The notes under the pieces are model-generated. The model was not told where the DNA came from, ran no database searches, and saw only the letters and a list, made by a program, of their open reading frames with translations. From positions 5,064,001 through 5,128,000 of the forward strand of contig NC_090783.1 in the NCBI RefSeq assembly GCF_040054535.1: a DNA stretch of 64,000 nt. The letters run 5' to 3'. This document shows positions 12,660 through 29,830 of the stretch, in pieces. The stretch comes from Antennarius striatus (taxonomy: Eukaryota; Chordata; Actinopteri; Lophiiformes; Antennariidae). A program made the translations under genes and the position numbers. Every line of letters starts with the position of its first letter. Position 1 is the first letter of the stretch.

Positions 12660-12912
12660 TTGAACTAACCCACTAGGTTTTAAGTAAACTAGGCTCTAGA
12701 ATAACTAAGTTTTGAACTAATTACTTTTTGAACTAACTAGGTTTTTAAACTAACCAGCTAGATTTTTAAATAACTAACTAAAAAAGTTTTGAACTGACTA
12801 GGTTGTGAACTAACTAGGTTTTAAACTAACTAACTAGGTTTTAAACTAACTGATTTTTGAACTAAGTCATTAGGTTTTTAAACTAACTAGGTTTTTAACT
12901 AACTAACTTAGG
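12660..12912. repeat. degenerate tandem block built on AACTAACTAGGTTTT
   Basis: Roughly ten or more imperfect copies of a unit close to AACTAACTAGGTTTT are separated by variable A/T spacers. Unit length drifts between about 14 and 25 bases. This is an old minisatellite-like expansion directly after the GGAT array, and it ends in a G-rich run. Confidence 0.75.
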
Positions 12913-13009
12913 GGGGGGTGTTGGTTTTGGTGGGTGGTTGTGTTCGCAGCGAAGCTAACATAGCAGGGACAGGGTGAGGCTTTGTGGATCAGCAGCCCGT
13001 GACAGGTTG

Positions 13010-13011
<2 letters not shown>

Positions 13012-13054
<43 letters not shown>
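13012..13054. repeat. (AC)n microsatellite
   Basis: A pure AC run. Confidence 0.95.
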
Positions 13055-13056
<2 letters not shown>

Positions 13057-13194
13057 TCAGGATGGTTAACACGATGGACTGAAGTTTTAAAATCAAACAG
13101 CTGATCTCATTTTGGTGGTAACATACGCTCCCTAGTAGCTGACAGATTTATAAAGGCACAGTGAATTTTCAGAGGCCCTTCATTAACCTTTAGT

Positions 13195-13535
13195 GAATAA
13201 AGTGCGAATTCTCGCATGAACACTCGCAACTTCACCTCATCGCAGATTTTTGGTAGGCAGTCACGTGATACCGTGCTTACTTTCTATTGGCTGACGGCAT
13301 CCGGAAGTGCACTCGGTTCTGTGAGTCTCGGACTTACGTGAGACACAAAAGTGCTTTAAACAGTCAATAAGAGTGTGGGAAAAGGTAATACAGATAGAAG
13401 GTGGTTTAGTATCAGTATGGGGAGGGGTCATAAGTGTTTAAATTACTGTAAATAGTCAGATAAATAGTTTGTCGCTCTATCGCGGATTCGTTAATCGTGT
13501 GTGGCTCCTGGAACGCATTAACCCTAAGGAACGAG
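13195..13535 (-). mobile_element. interspersed repeat family B, long copy
   Basis: Read on the minus strand, this block carries GGTTAATGCGTTC, then TCCGCGATA, GACAAACTATTTAT, TTACAGTAATTTAAACA and CCCTCCCCAT in order. The same ordered words appear on the plus strand at 27394-27520. The copy here continues a further 200 bases past the point where the other stops. It has no coding capacity. It is probably a non-autonomous DNA transposon, and both end points are approximate. Confidence 0.6.
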
Positions 13536-14392
13536 GGCTGATAAATCCAGTATTGTCCATGTTTTATATCAGGAAAAATAAGTTTAACGTCTTCTCTGTT
13601 GACGTCTTCTATTATCAAATCAAAGCTTTTGGCGAACAAAGTCTGCTAGCCGGCAAGCGGAAGGATAATCAACCAGTCTGTGCTCATTCAAGAAAGTAGA
13701 TCCTCAGCTTTACATGTAATAAATATTTACACCATGTAAACATTTTAAGGATGTTTGCTATATGCTGAAATAAATAATTGGTCATGAAATAATGCACAGA
13801 ACGCATATTTCCAATCTGCAGTCATTTTCGACTCCAATAGCGATGAATAATAAATCAAACTTCCACCAGACGGTAACCCATCCTTCCATCCCAGCTCACT
13901 TGGTGATGGGGGATTAAAACAGGACAAGCACAGACGTCTGTCAGAGCTACAGAACGCCTGGGCCCACATTGTTCCGCACTCATCCCAGACTTTTTGAATT
14001 CTCCGATGGGAAAAAGTGAGTTGGTTGGGGGTTTTTTTTTTTTTTGGACAGCTACTGCAACAGTATGACAAGCGTTTTGTTTCGTCCTGAGCCAGGAAAG
14101 CGTTCTGACTTCAAACTGCTGACACAAAGAAATGCTGTCAATATAAGCCCCTCCATTAAACATGAAAAAAAACACACAAAAAAAGCAAGCCATCAAAGAG
14201 CCAGCTTCAGTTCTGTGCTTACATTCAGGAGATCCAGCCAAATGCTGAACACATGTGGATGATTCCTGGTGTTTGGGCTAAAAACGGTCAAACACGATCC
14301 GGCAGCATTGGAGTTAATCTTCCTCAGTGAAACCGCATGGTGTTGTTTACATGTGAGACAACTGTGTGTGTACATGCTGTATATACTGTATA

Positions 14393-14415
14393 TGTGTGTG
14401 TGTGTGTGTGTGTGT
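14393..14415. repeat. (TG)n microsatellite
   Basis: A short pure TG run, followed 70 bases later by a second one. Confidence 0.9.
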
Positions 14416-14483
14416 CTGCGTGGAGCGTGTCCAGAGCTGCAGAACTCGCTGTTCCCTCCTGCAAAGGCAGAGCCGTTCCAGTT

Positions 14484-14489
14484 TGTGTG

Positions 14490-14527
<38 letters not shown>
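14484..14527. repeat. (TG)n microsatellite
   Basis: A TG run with a single CG interruption. Confidence 0.95.
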
Positions 14528-15949
14528 AGCATGATGGAGGAGAAGGCTGGTACTCAGACCTAATGAATCCATCTGCATTCAAGGGCCATTCCTCCTCTTT
14601 TTACGTGGGCGGGGGGCAAACGAGCGCTGACCTGGGGAGGGCGTCCAGTCATCGGAAGGGCCCCGGACTTTGCATCGTCAAAGCAAGAACAGCAAGGACA
14701 AATGAAGATTCACCTATTCTTCTGCCCCCCCCCCCCCTCCACCACCACCACCACATCCACCCACAGACTGTACTCAAACCGTCTTGGAGGTTGAAAGCCG
14801 CACAGTCACGCATTTAACCCCCCCCCCCCCTCTTTGATTTTCAGGGAGGATTGAGCATGGCTGAGGAGAGTCTGGCACGAAGGGCGGGGGCCACAGCACA
14901 GCCTGTTCTCCAGCAGAGTGGCAGTTGCTGATGTCCTCACCTCTGAGTGACCTGGCACCCTAGGCAACCCCCATGAAGAATGGATGGAGGGCAGAATAGC
15001 GTTATGAAGGGGAGGGGGGTGGCTGGCACCCAGGGCCCAGTCATTAAGATAATGAATACTGGGCCCGGCAGGATTTGGGAGCCCTCTAGTGGCGGAAGTG
15101 AGAATAACAACACCACCGTGAAGGCCGCCTGCTGCTGCAGCAGAAAGTTCTCCATCAGTTCAACACAACTTGATTTTGTTTTTGGTTTTCCTTAATTAAA
15201 TTAATTTCATATAAATGCAGAAATTATCTGCATTTAGATAAAACTTCCATCGTCATCCAGCAGCGCGTTCAACCGATTGGCTCCAGGTTTCATTTGAAAC
15301 ATTGATTGATTGAAAGTCGAGGAAAAGAATTTGATCGGTTCTTTGGCTTTAAGATATACGCCTCTTCTATCAGAGTTGTGTCATCTTGTCACAACATCTG
15401 GGATCAATGCATGGAAATCAAACATTGATTGATTCATCAGTAATCTGTCATTCTTGGGGTCTTGGTCCAACAAAAAAAAAAAGGTTTTTTTTAAATGATT
15501 TTGGGAAATGAGATGTCATTTTCAGTTACTTTACTAAATGAAAGTCTGAGCAGCACATTAGGATGTATACGGGGGAAAAAACAGTGTCTATATTCTACAA
15601 GCTTCACCTTGAATAAAACAGCATGTCTGTTTAAACTAATCACAACGCTGCAGTGGAGTTATGAGTGTGTGACTTGTTGTTGTCTCCAGCTCCCTAGTGG
15701 TTCTGTAGAGCGAGGTGTGTTATGAAGTTACGCCTCGACAAATTAAAGTGTATTTCTCCTGAATCAAAAGCGACTACACGATTGACTGGGATTCCTGTAA
15801 GAAAAAAAATTAATTACATGTCTGACAAATGTCAGGAATACTATTCACTGAGGTAGAACTAATCATCTTCTTCATACCCTTATCGCCAGGAGACAAACGT
15901 CGGGATAGATCCACGGTTATTTACTCATTAATTACCATTCACATCATTC

Positions 15950-16435
15950 TTTATTATGAAATTCAAATCAGGGGGGAAAAAAAATACATTAAAATGCATT
16001 TTTTAAAAATTGCTTTCTGTGTTTCTTTACAGATGAATGTGGAGAAACCAGCGAGCAGAACGAATCCCTCCTCTCTGAGTCAGATCTTTTCATGATCACT
16101 TTTGTTTTGTGCGATTTTAATCATCGGAGGAGAAACGCCAATTGGTAAAAAATAGCCGATTGCCGATCGCACTTCAGCGTTTGTCATGCCGACATCGGTG
16201 GCCTGGAGGAGTCACGGACGCATCGGGTTCCATGTGGGAGGTGGGTGGGGGCGTGTCTTACTGATGGGGGTCCGATCTGCTCGTTGTCAGGAAGAAAACG
16301 TCGGGACTCGCTTTTCCAGGCACATGGAACATTTTATATCTCAAAGCATTTCTGTTTCTGTCCGCCCTCACAAAACTGTCTTGACATTGGCAGCTGCTAA
16401 AGATCAAGGTCATATGTTTTCGCTCTCCTCGGTTG
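15950..16435 (-). other. mmaa: probable 3'UTR of mmaa
   Basis: This is the minus-strand sequence after the mmaa stop codon. The first canonical AATAAA on that strand is at 15950-15955 (TTTATT on plus), about 480 bases past the stop. The transcript end is inferred from this signal only. Confidence 0.4.
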
Positions 16436-18109
16436 CTACGACGATGAGAAGGCTTTGAGGAGCAGGTCGGCAGCCAGACCGGGAGAGATGGCTCCCTTGG
16501 TGACCCTTTCCTCGAGGTGGGGTAGAGCGTCTCTGACACTGGGGTGATTCTGGAAATGGAGGAGGACGTTCTCCTGGATCAAGCTCCACATCCACACCTT
16601 CTGCTGGTTCCTCCGTCTGCCCTGGAACTCGCCGCTGGCCACCATGGTGTCCCGGTACGACTCCATCTTGGCCCAGACCTCCGGGATGCCCTCGCTGGTG
16701 AGTGAGGAGGCACGCACCACCTGAGGACGGAAGGGAGGATGGATACTGAAAAAAGTTCGTTCAATAGATTCAATAAAAGATAACCTTCAGATTATCGATT
16801 TTCTTTCCACACTTGCCAATAAATAAATAGTTTAGAGGTGGAGACACAAAGACGACCACAGGGGTGACGTCAAATCGACGCCGCGACTCAACAAACTCCA
16901 GGTCGCTGGAGCGTAATGAAATTACGTGTATCATCTGGAGATAATTTGACATCAACTTGCAATCGATAACAGTTAAATGCAATAAGCCTGATAAATGCTG
17001 AAGGCCTGTTATCAACCGCCAATTACGAATCCTCTAATTATATCATTAGGTTAATCATTTTACAAAGATCTGATCTGAGTCCGATCCAAAAAACAGGAAA
17101 TGGAACTTGGCCAGATGAAACACGCCGCTTATCTTTTCTGAAAGCTTGATGGAGGGGTACGCGAAAAAAAACAACAAAAAAGTTCTTCAGAGGATATGAA
17201 TAGCTGGTCCAGCAGCTTAAAGAGGAAAAACACACAATCCCATCATTAGACATTTTAGTAAAACCATGTTATTGGTTTCCGATCAGCTTGATAACTAAGT
17301 TTTAAAAACTCCTTGTTTATCAACGAGTCACTCTTGTTTTAATGTTTTGATTCTGAATGAATCTACTAAGGTAAAGTGCAGTGTATGCAATTATTACAGA
17401 GTTTTTTTATTTATTGATTGATTTTTACATTCTTTTTTTTTTTACATCTTTTTTTTTTTGCAGATACTGCACTTTGGCTTAGTATGGCAGAAGAGAATGG
17501 AGGGTAATGAAGAATCAGTATGAGAGACATAAAACAGAGATTATGGTACTGCAGGCCAAACAGACAGACACAAGGTGAGGAAACCGGGGGAGGGGGCAGG
17601 CTGGTGGTGGTGGTGGGGTAGTTGGAAAGCAACCGATGGAGCTTTTATGTCGAGTGTGCAAGCTTCTTATCAACGAAATGCATGAGACAGCAGCAGAGTA
17701 TTCAGAACAGTGGGGATGGGGAGTGGGGTTGTGGGAGTGAGGAGGGATGGGAATGGGGTGGGGGTGGGGTATATCCTGGCAGTTTGCCCAGTGGGCAGAT
17801 GCTGCATTGGACTGGGAAAACAAAGGGACAAGGCCAGGAACGCAGGCGGACGATGTGGGACAGGCAGGGAGGAGTTAGACACTGCAGCACTGGAAGCTTG
17901 ACGCTATGACATCATCAACACCATCACGACCCCACCCCTCCCCTCCCCCCGCTTCGCCCGGGTCAGGTGACCTCTCAGTGTGACGGCTTGTTGGGTGCAT
18001 AGAGCAGCATTACTTCTGCTGCAGCTGCTTCCAACGCCAAACTGAACTTGAGTCGGTTAATTTTACTGCTTCTGAATCTGTTGATGGCTACCTTCCTTTG
18101 CAGACTGTC

Positions 18110-18153
<44 letters not shown>

Positions 18154-20500
18154 CACACCTTAGGGTTCCAGGACTTGGACTGTCTCCTGAGCAGCTTGAG
18201 TGCGCTGGTGTATTCGGCCTGGATCCTCCTGGCCGGTACCACCAGGTCTCCGTCCGACTTGGTCACCACCACCAGGTCGGCTCTCTCAATGATGCCCCTC
18301 TTGATGCCCTGAGGTGGGGGGATGATTAATAATAAGTCACCCAATAGATTGATTTGAATGGAAGTGTTTAAATACAACAACCATCTGCTAACATCTTTAC
18401 ACTTCCTGTCAGAGGAGGAACACGTGACACTGATTGGTTCTGTTGCTGCTGCTGTTTGACTGACCTGGAGCTCATCGCCCCCTGCTGGCGGAATCAGCAG
18501 CACAAACATGTCGACCATGTCAGCCACTGCGAACTCAGATTGGCCCACACCTGAGAAGACAACAGGTTTATTCTGATTGGGATTAAACAGTGAGATTACA
18601 CAGTAGTTTTGTCATTCATATGCTGTTACTGACACATCTGGTATCAACAGATCCTCTCCTGATGACCTTTTGATAATTTTTTTAATGTTTTAAAGCTACT
18701 TCTTTAAAATAATTGTTAAAGGACAAGGAAAAATCCCCAAAAATGACCCTATGCTGCATTTAAAATACAAATACGACAAGGAGAACCAGCAAAAAGGGCA
18801 AAAGCCAATCTGTCCTGCATGGATGGAGAAAAGAAGAATTATAGCCTGCATGAAAATTCCCTTTGAAATCACACAGTCTTACCTACAGTCTCGACAAGAA
18901 CAATGTCATATCCAGCGCCCTCACAGAGAACAATGGCCTCATTAGTTGTTCTGGTGACTCCACCGAGGGTTCCCGAGGCCGGAGACGGTCTGATGAAAGC
19001 GTTCATGTCCCTGGAGAGTTCAGTCATACGAGTCTTATCGCCCAGCAGAGACCCTGAAACAAGAGAGAAGTCGCTTTGGAGCATGACGTGAACATCATTA
19101 GTGTGTCGGTGCTGCTGTGGATTCTATAGTTTTGACATTCAGTATTTTTTTTCAACATAAGTACAGAACTAGTGAAGCTTTTTAACAACATTCCAACACA
19201 ATTTCTTTAGAGTGACAGTAATAATTTAAAACAAATGTATCCATTCCAAATACCAGTCATCAGCCTTATCACATCACAACATCCTCATTTAAATTATGGC
19301 ATACTGTAAAAACATCCAATCACAATGCTTCATTAGTATCAGGTGATCACCTCCTGTCGTGCAGGAGGAAGGGTCAACAGCCAGCACTGAAACTTTATGC
19401 CCACGCGCCGTCAGCATCTTCCCCACCACCTCGATGAAGGACGACTTCCCGGCCCCCGGGGGACCCGACAGACCTGAGAGGTCAACAAAAACACCAAATC
19501 AGCATCACGGTGACATCACCTAGTGCGAAACCAACCAGGAACAACAGGCTGAAGAGATAGAAAACCTTAGATCTAAGAAAGTACATAAATAAATATCTAA
19601 CAAAATCACTGTACGATGCAATCAAGTCACTAATAAAGCTCATAAACATCAGCTGACTATAATTTTCCTAACTGTACAACAGATCTGATGCATCTGACGG
19701 CTTTAAACTGTGACACAAAAACACTTAAAAATGGAAGCAATAACTATTAAGCTGCTGTTACTTTTTATTGTTATTGGAAAAAATCTACCATTTTTCTGTT
19801 TGGGGTAAAAACCAAATCACAAATCAACGTCTCAGACATGGAGCCTTTACGCAAATTTAGGACTTATCTGAAAATAAACATTGGGACTCTACTGCTATAG
19901 TCAATCTATGACGGCTGGCACAGTGCTTGAGCAACATAGAATTAAGTGTGGGCTCATTCAGGGCGTTGAATCATTTTGATCACAGTTGTCATTGACAACT
20001 GACTAAGTTATTTAAACTGTGCTTGTATGAAACACCTGATAAAAAATATTTTACCAAACAAAACAATGGGGTTAAACAATGTGCACACTCTTCTCCACAC
20101 CTATCCTGAAGGCCACTGGCTTCCCTCCATTCTGGATCTCCTGCTCCTTCCTGTGGGCCAGCACTCTCTGCAGGAGCACCTGAGCCAGCTCCTTCTTCCT
20201 GGGATGCTGCGTCTCCACCAATGTGATGGACTCGGCCAGAGATGCCCGCTGTCCCCCCACCAGCCCTCCATACAGTTTATTCAACAGTCTCTGCTCGGGA
20301 CCACTCAGATCCTGCACGTGTTGACCCAGGGTTGTGCTCACACCCCTCCCTTGCTGGCAGCGACAGTGGATGATGTGGCACTGAGCAGGGTGGCCAGTGA
20401 AGGCCCCTTGGTGGAGGCAGCATGATCCGGTCACTGAGGGGGGACTCAAACGTGGGAGGGCAGAGGTGTGGCGGAGCAGGGGGAGACCAAATAGTCTCAT
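16436..20500 (-). CDS. mmaa: mmaa: mitochondrial methylmalonic aciduria type A protein (GTPase chaperone), complete, 6 coding exons
   Basis: Coding exons in transcript order: 20500-20101, 19473-19351, 19053-18883, 18550-18465, 18308-18159, 16720-16436. All introns are gt/ag, the frame is kept throughout, and the total is 1215 nt or 404 aa (human about 418). The protein is a P-loop GTPase of the MeaB/ArgK family. It gates transfer of adenosylcobalamin to methylmalonyl-CoA mutase and protects that enzyme. Visible features are an N-terminal Arg/Leu/Ser-rich stretch fit for mitochondrial import, the P-loop GPPGAGKS near residue 140, [14 protein letters not shown], an ETVGVGQSE switch, TKSDGD for guanine recognition, and a C-terminal [11 protein letters not shown] dimerisation helix. 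The start at 20500 gives the import-like N-terminus. Two very short upstream ORFs precede it. The donor of the fifth coding exon abuts a TG microsatellite. The long last intron (16721-18158) holds G-rich DNA. Confidence 0.95.
17706..17775. repeat. G-rich low-complexity tract inside the last mmaa intron
   Basis: The plus strand has repeated GGGG/GTGGGG runs (more than eight G-runs within 70 bases). The transcribed strand of mmaa is therefore G-rich and the pre-mRNA C-rich here. Confidence 0.7.
18111..18158. repeat. (AC)n microsatellite touching an mmaa splice donor
   Basis: An AC run on the plus strand with one AAAC interruption. On the mmaa sense strand it reads AAG|gtgtgtgt..., so the first intronic bases of the donor are part of the repeat. 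Confidence 0.95.
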
Positions 20501-20522
20501 GTTGTTCTTCTCATTGGTGCAT
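20501..20522 (-). promoter_or_regulatory. mmaa: mmaa 5'UTR segment with two minimal upstream ORFs
   Basis: A likely splice acceptor (TCTCCTAG) ends at 20523. The exon then begins with ATG CAC CAA TGA (20522-20511). A second ATG at 20514 opens a five-codon frame, and its TGA (20499-20497) overlaps the main ATG (20500-20498) as ATGA. Neither frame continues into the main protein. An effect on translation is an inference. Confidence 0.55.
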
Positions 20523-22390
20523 CTAGGAGAATACAGAAAATAATGATTCCAGAGTGTTTTATAAAGTCATCACTACAGGGACAACTTGCTGGCTGTCTGT
20601 CCCGTCATCTTTGGATCTGGTGCAAAAATGCATGTTAAGGTGAGACAATGTTTAGCTCATTTAATAAGTATACATATCTGTTCCTTTGAATGTCTTTGAA
20701 CTGTCCTGCTGTGCAGCAAATGTCCTGGATTGTCAGTGCTTTTCTCTTGTGTGTTTATTCATCTTTTATTTATGTTCATTTATGTTTATGAACAGTGGAT
20801 AAACACAATTCTATCTATCTACAGTATATCTATCTGTCTATCTATCATACAACACGTATACTGCGTGTAACAGCTGTGTTCTGTTAAATATCCGTATTAT
20901 GCGACGTTAAACATGTCCCGTTAGATTAAATACAATTGTCGAAAATATATATAGCAATTAATTCAAACTGTCCATTTAGTTTTAAATCAGTATTCACACT
21001 GACCTCTGACCAGCTGCGAAGGGAGATGGTACAGGTTATGCATCCAGCGTGTTTCCATTCATTCTCTTCCTGTTTCCGGTGACGTAATATTAAAGCGTTC
21101 TTTTAATTATTTGTAAAATATTTAAAACATTTAAAGTAAGTTCATCAAAGTAATTTATTTCAAAGTTAATTTTAAATAAGATATCATAAAAAATGTTTTT
21201 GGCTGTTTCTGATAATTCGTACGTAAAATCTATAAATCTCATCTAATCTAATGCTAACAGTACACAACTACAGCCAGGAGGTGGCAGCAGATATTTCCAC
21301 ATTAACCCGCAGACAGTTTTCTGACAATGATCGTTATGTGCAGCAGTCTGCTGTTGTTCCATATTGCATTACAAATAAATCATTTGTTTTTTAATCAGGT
21401 ACCTGTGCCACAGAATATTTTATTTAATTTCTTTTGACAGTAATTGGAAATATTCAGCTTGTATACTTGTTAATTCTCAGTATCCCAATGGTTTAATCAG
21501 TGAATGACACAGACGGCACAGCTACTAGAAAAAAATCCAATTTGTGTCTTAAAATGAGAGTCCTGAGTTCAAATGTGCCTACAAATGTCATTAGTAAATT
21601 TATTAAAATTAATTAATGTAATATTGTTGGGAGGTTTTAGAGACATTAAAATATGTGTGTGTGTGTGGGGGGGGGGGGGGGGCGTGATCTTTAAGTACAG
21701 TAGTGGGAAGAGCCAAAGATCCTCTAGAGTGCGTTATTATGAAGAATCTTTATTTGATGGGTCCTTGAGCTCACTAAAAATACATCAATGGCATCAACAT
21801 ATTAAAATGAAATGCTTTATTGTGGGGAAAGTATGGCTATTTAGTTTCATAAAAACACAGTACTTGTCAGAGGGGACAGTGGGGGATCAGGACACTCAGA
21901 TAAATGAACTCCTCTCAGTGTAGTTTGTAAGACTTTTGCTTTCCCCTGCCTACCTGAAATGTTTGACTGTGGAATTTGGGAGAAACATGCAAACTCTTGG
22001 GAGGCAAGAGAACTAACCACTGTGCAACCACGCCACCCACGTCACTGTGCGGCAGTATGAAACTACTACAAACGCGCGTGCACACACACACACACACAAG
22101 GTTGTCAGTGATTTCCCAGGGAACGTTCTGCAAGACTACTGAAGCTGTTCCAGAACTGTCACAATGCGTAAAAATAAAAGAAGAGCACATGATTTTATGC
22201 ACCGTCCTGCAATTTACTGGAAAATGCAATTATGCTTTAACATTAAGTGCAGCTGGGTCTGTGGGACACACTTGGAAATGTTGTGTCTCCTTAATTAAAG
22301 GTCTTAAGTCCACACACACATCCACAGAATATTTGATGCGTGTTTAAGTCCCTGACAATACCTTGATACATTTTTCTTAGCATGGGTGGC
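20522..22390. other. mmaa intron 1/promoter and short intergenic gap before the smad1 3' end
   Basis: This stretch holds the presumed first mmaa intron, the promoter at about 21.0 kb, a small ATCT-type simple repeat near 20810-20850, a run of 17 G near 21667-21682, and a probable fragment of a teleost interspersed repeat near 21980-22045 (AACATGCAAACTC ... CCACGCCACCCA). No protein-coding exon is visible. Confidence 0.5.
21004..21090 (-). promoter_or_regulatory. mmaa: probable mmaa promoter and untranslated first exon
   Basis: On the minus strand a donor-like CAGAG|GTCAGT ends at 21004. Just upstream, on the plus strand, lie an ETS-type CTTCCTG/TTTCCGG cluster and TGACGTAA, a CRE-like half palindrome (21080-21087). 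Such ETS plus CRE pairs are common in housekeeping promoters. This placement, about 500 bases upstream of the coding exon acceptor, suits an untranslated exon 1. No transcript evidence is available here. Confidence 0.45.
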
Positions 22391-22392
22391 CT

Positions 22393-22396
<4 letters not shown>

Positions 22397-22443
<47 letters not shown>
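22397..22443. repeat. (CA)n microsatellite
   Basis: A pure CA run immediately past the predicted smad1 polyadenylation site. Confidence 0.95.
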
Positions 22444-22445
<2 letters not shown>

Positions 22446-22454
22446 AACAGACAG

Positions 22455-23750
22455 TTGCAAGTAATGAAACATATTTATTGAACCTTCCAGTAGAGTCTTG
22501 ATATTCATGGAATAAAACAGCTTTTCTGGGAGTTTAACTGAGCCAAAACACAAAAGGAGAACAAACACGTGAACACGTGAAAATGCAGACAACCAATACA
22601 GAAAAAAAAAAAAAAAAAAGTTCACCAAAAGATACAAAAAGAGTGTAATACAGTAATAGCAAAGAGGATTACTTAGAGCATCAAAGAAAATCTGCATTTT
22701 ATAAAAAATATTCTAAACAGGACATCAATCAACAATTGAAATTTGAATGCTCAACATTTCCCATAACAGTCACTTAATAGGTTTTGCTCGGTCGATGAAC
22801 GAGGAGGATGAGGGGCAGTCGCTGAAATTTTTAAACCCTCAGTGTGACTCTGAGTTCCACATTTCATTCCGACGCAAGTTCATGATAGAAACTAAATTGC
22901 ACTCGTCTTTAGGCGATGCTCGGTTAACAGTCTTTAAAATCATTGCTGCACAGCACATAATCTAATAGTGAATATACTTAATCACTATTTTTTTCTCTTA
23001 AAATTAATTTGAAACTGTGTCACACAGGAAACAGTGTCACATTTAAATGTGTGATCATCTTTTTAAAAAAATTTTCATGAATAGGCTCAAATACCCTTTT
23101 AGTGCCACGCCCCACCCTAAACCCCACCCTTAAACTTCAAACGTTCCATAATTTTGCCCTCCTATTATCTTCGATGATGTATGATGAGGGATTTTTATAA
23201 AATACTTTGAACTGCTTTTAATTTATTAGCCTAAAAACAAAAACACATGAGGAAACAGCTTGTTAAAATATTTGGAGATGACTAAAAAAAAAATAAAAAT
23301 AAAAACAGAAATCAACAATATTGGTCAACCTCCAATCAGCACATTTCAAACCGACCTCCATCCAGCATCTGACTGCAATTTTGGTGACCTGGAATGTCCC
23401 GCAATTCCAGGTCACAGCAAGAATATCTGGATTTTATTTTTAGATGCAAAAACTACGGAGTCAGGAGAACACAACCGTGACAAAGATCAACACTGGGATA
23501 CATGCATCATGATGGGTGGGATTATTACAGTTGGTCACGAAGGTCAAGTATCCTCAGTCGCATCACGCTCGCTTTGTTTAATCATTTCCCAAACTGTAAA
23601 TGTGCCCAATTCAGATATCCTTCAAGTAGAGAACAAACCCCCCCCATCCCACCTTCCCCCCCGATCGGCTTGTGTTTCAGTCAAAACTCTGATTGGCTGA
23701 ACCACAAGCCAATAGGGCGTGAACGGCCGCCGGGCCGAGGACAGCGATGC
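22455..23750 (-). other. smad1: probable smad1 3'UTR
   Basis: The minus-strand sequence after the smad1 stop is AT-rich. It contains a canonical AATAAA at 22474-22479 (TTTATT on plus), about 1.27 kb past the stop and just before a CA repeat. The 3' end is inferred from this signal. Confidence 0.5.
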
Positions 23751-29714
<5,964 letters not shown>

Positions 29715-29830
29715 CTGGAAGAAAAAGAGACGGACGTTAAAGTCAATTCCCAAAAAGTTATCCCCGCAGAGACACACTGGGATGGATTTCCTGCCTGCTA
29801 TCTGTGTGGTCGAGCTCAGCGGCAGCAACG

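Larger units (their letters stand above)
1200..15940. other. intergenic region between convergent znf827 and mmaa
   Basis: No exon that I can support lies here. It contains microsatellites, homopolymer runs, an inverted-repeat element at 3571, a 250-bp degenerate tandem block at 12660 and an interspersed repeat at 13195. It also contains several unique, non-repetitive blocks with the balanced composition typical of vertebrate conserved non-coding elements (about 4440-4760, 7190-7470, 7590-7740, 9115-9260, 11300-11650 and 11750-12010). Two blocks are GC- and CpG-rich (9780-10180 and 12170-12460). The longer open frames here run through repeats or lack splice and codon support. Confidence 0.6.

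Noticed and set aside
12152..12663. Repeat proteins of the WMDG and HPSI type
   Set aside because: They are translations of the GGAT tetranucleotide array on either strand, with no gene signals.
21980..22045. Possible tRNA-derived or LINE-derived repeat fragment
   Set aside because: Words such as AACATGCAAACTC suggest a known teleost repeat, but the copy is short and I cannot define the ends. No tRNA fold was found.
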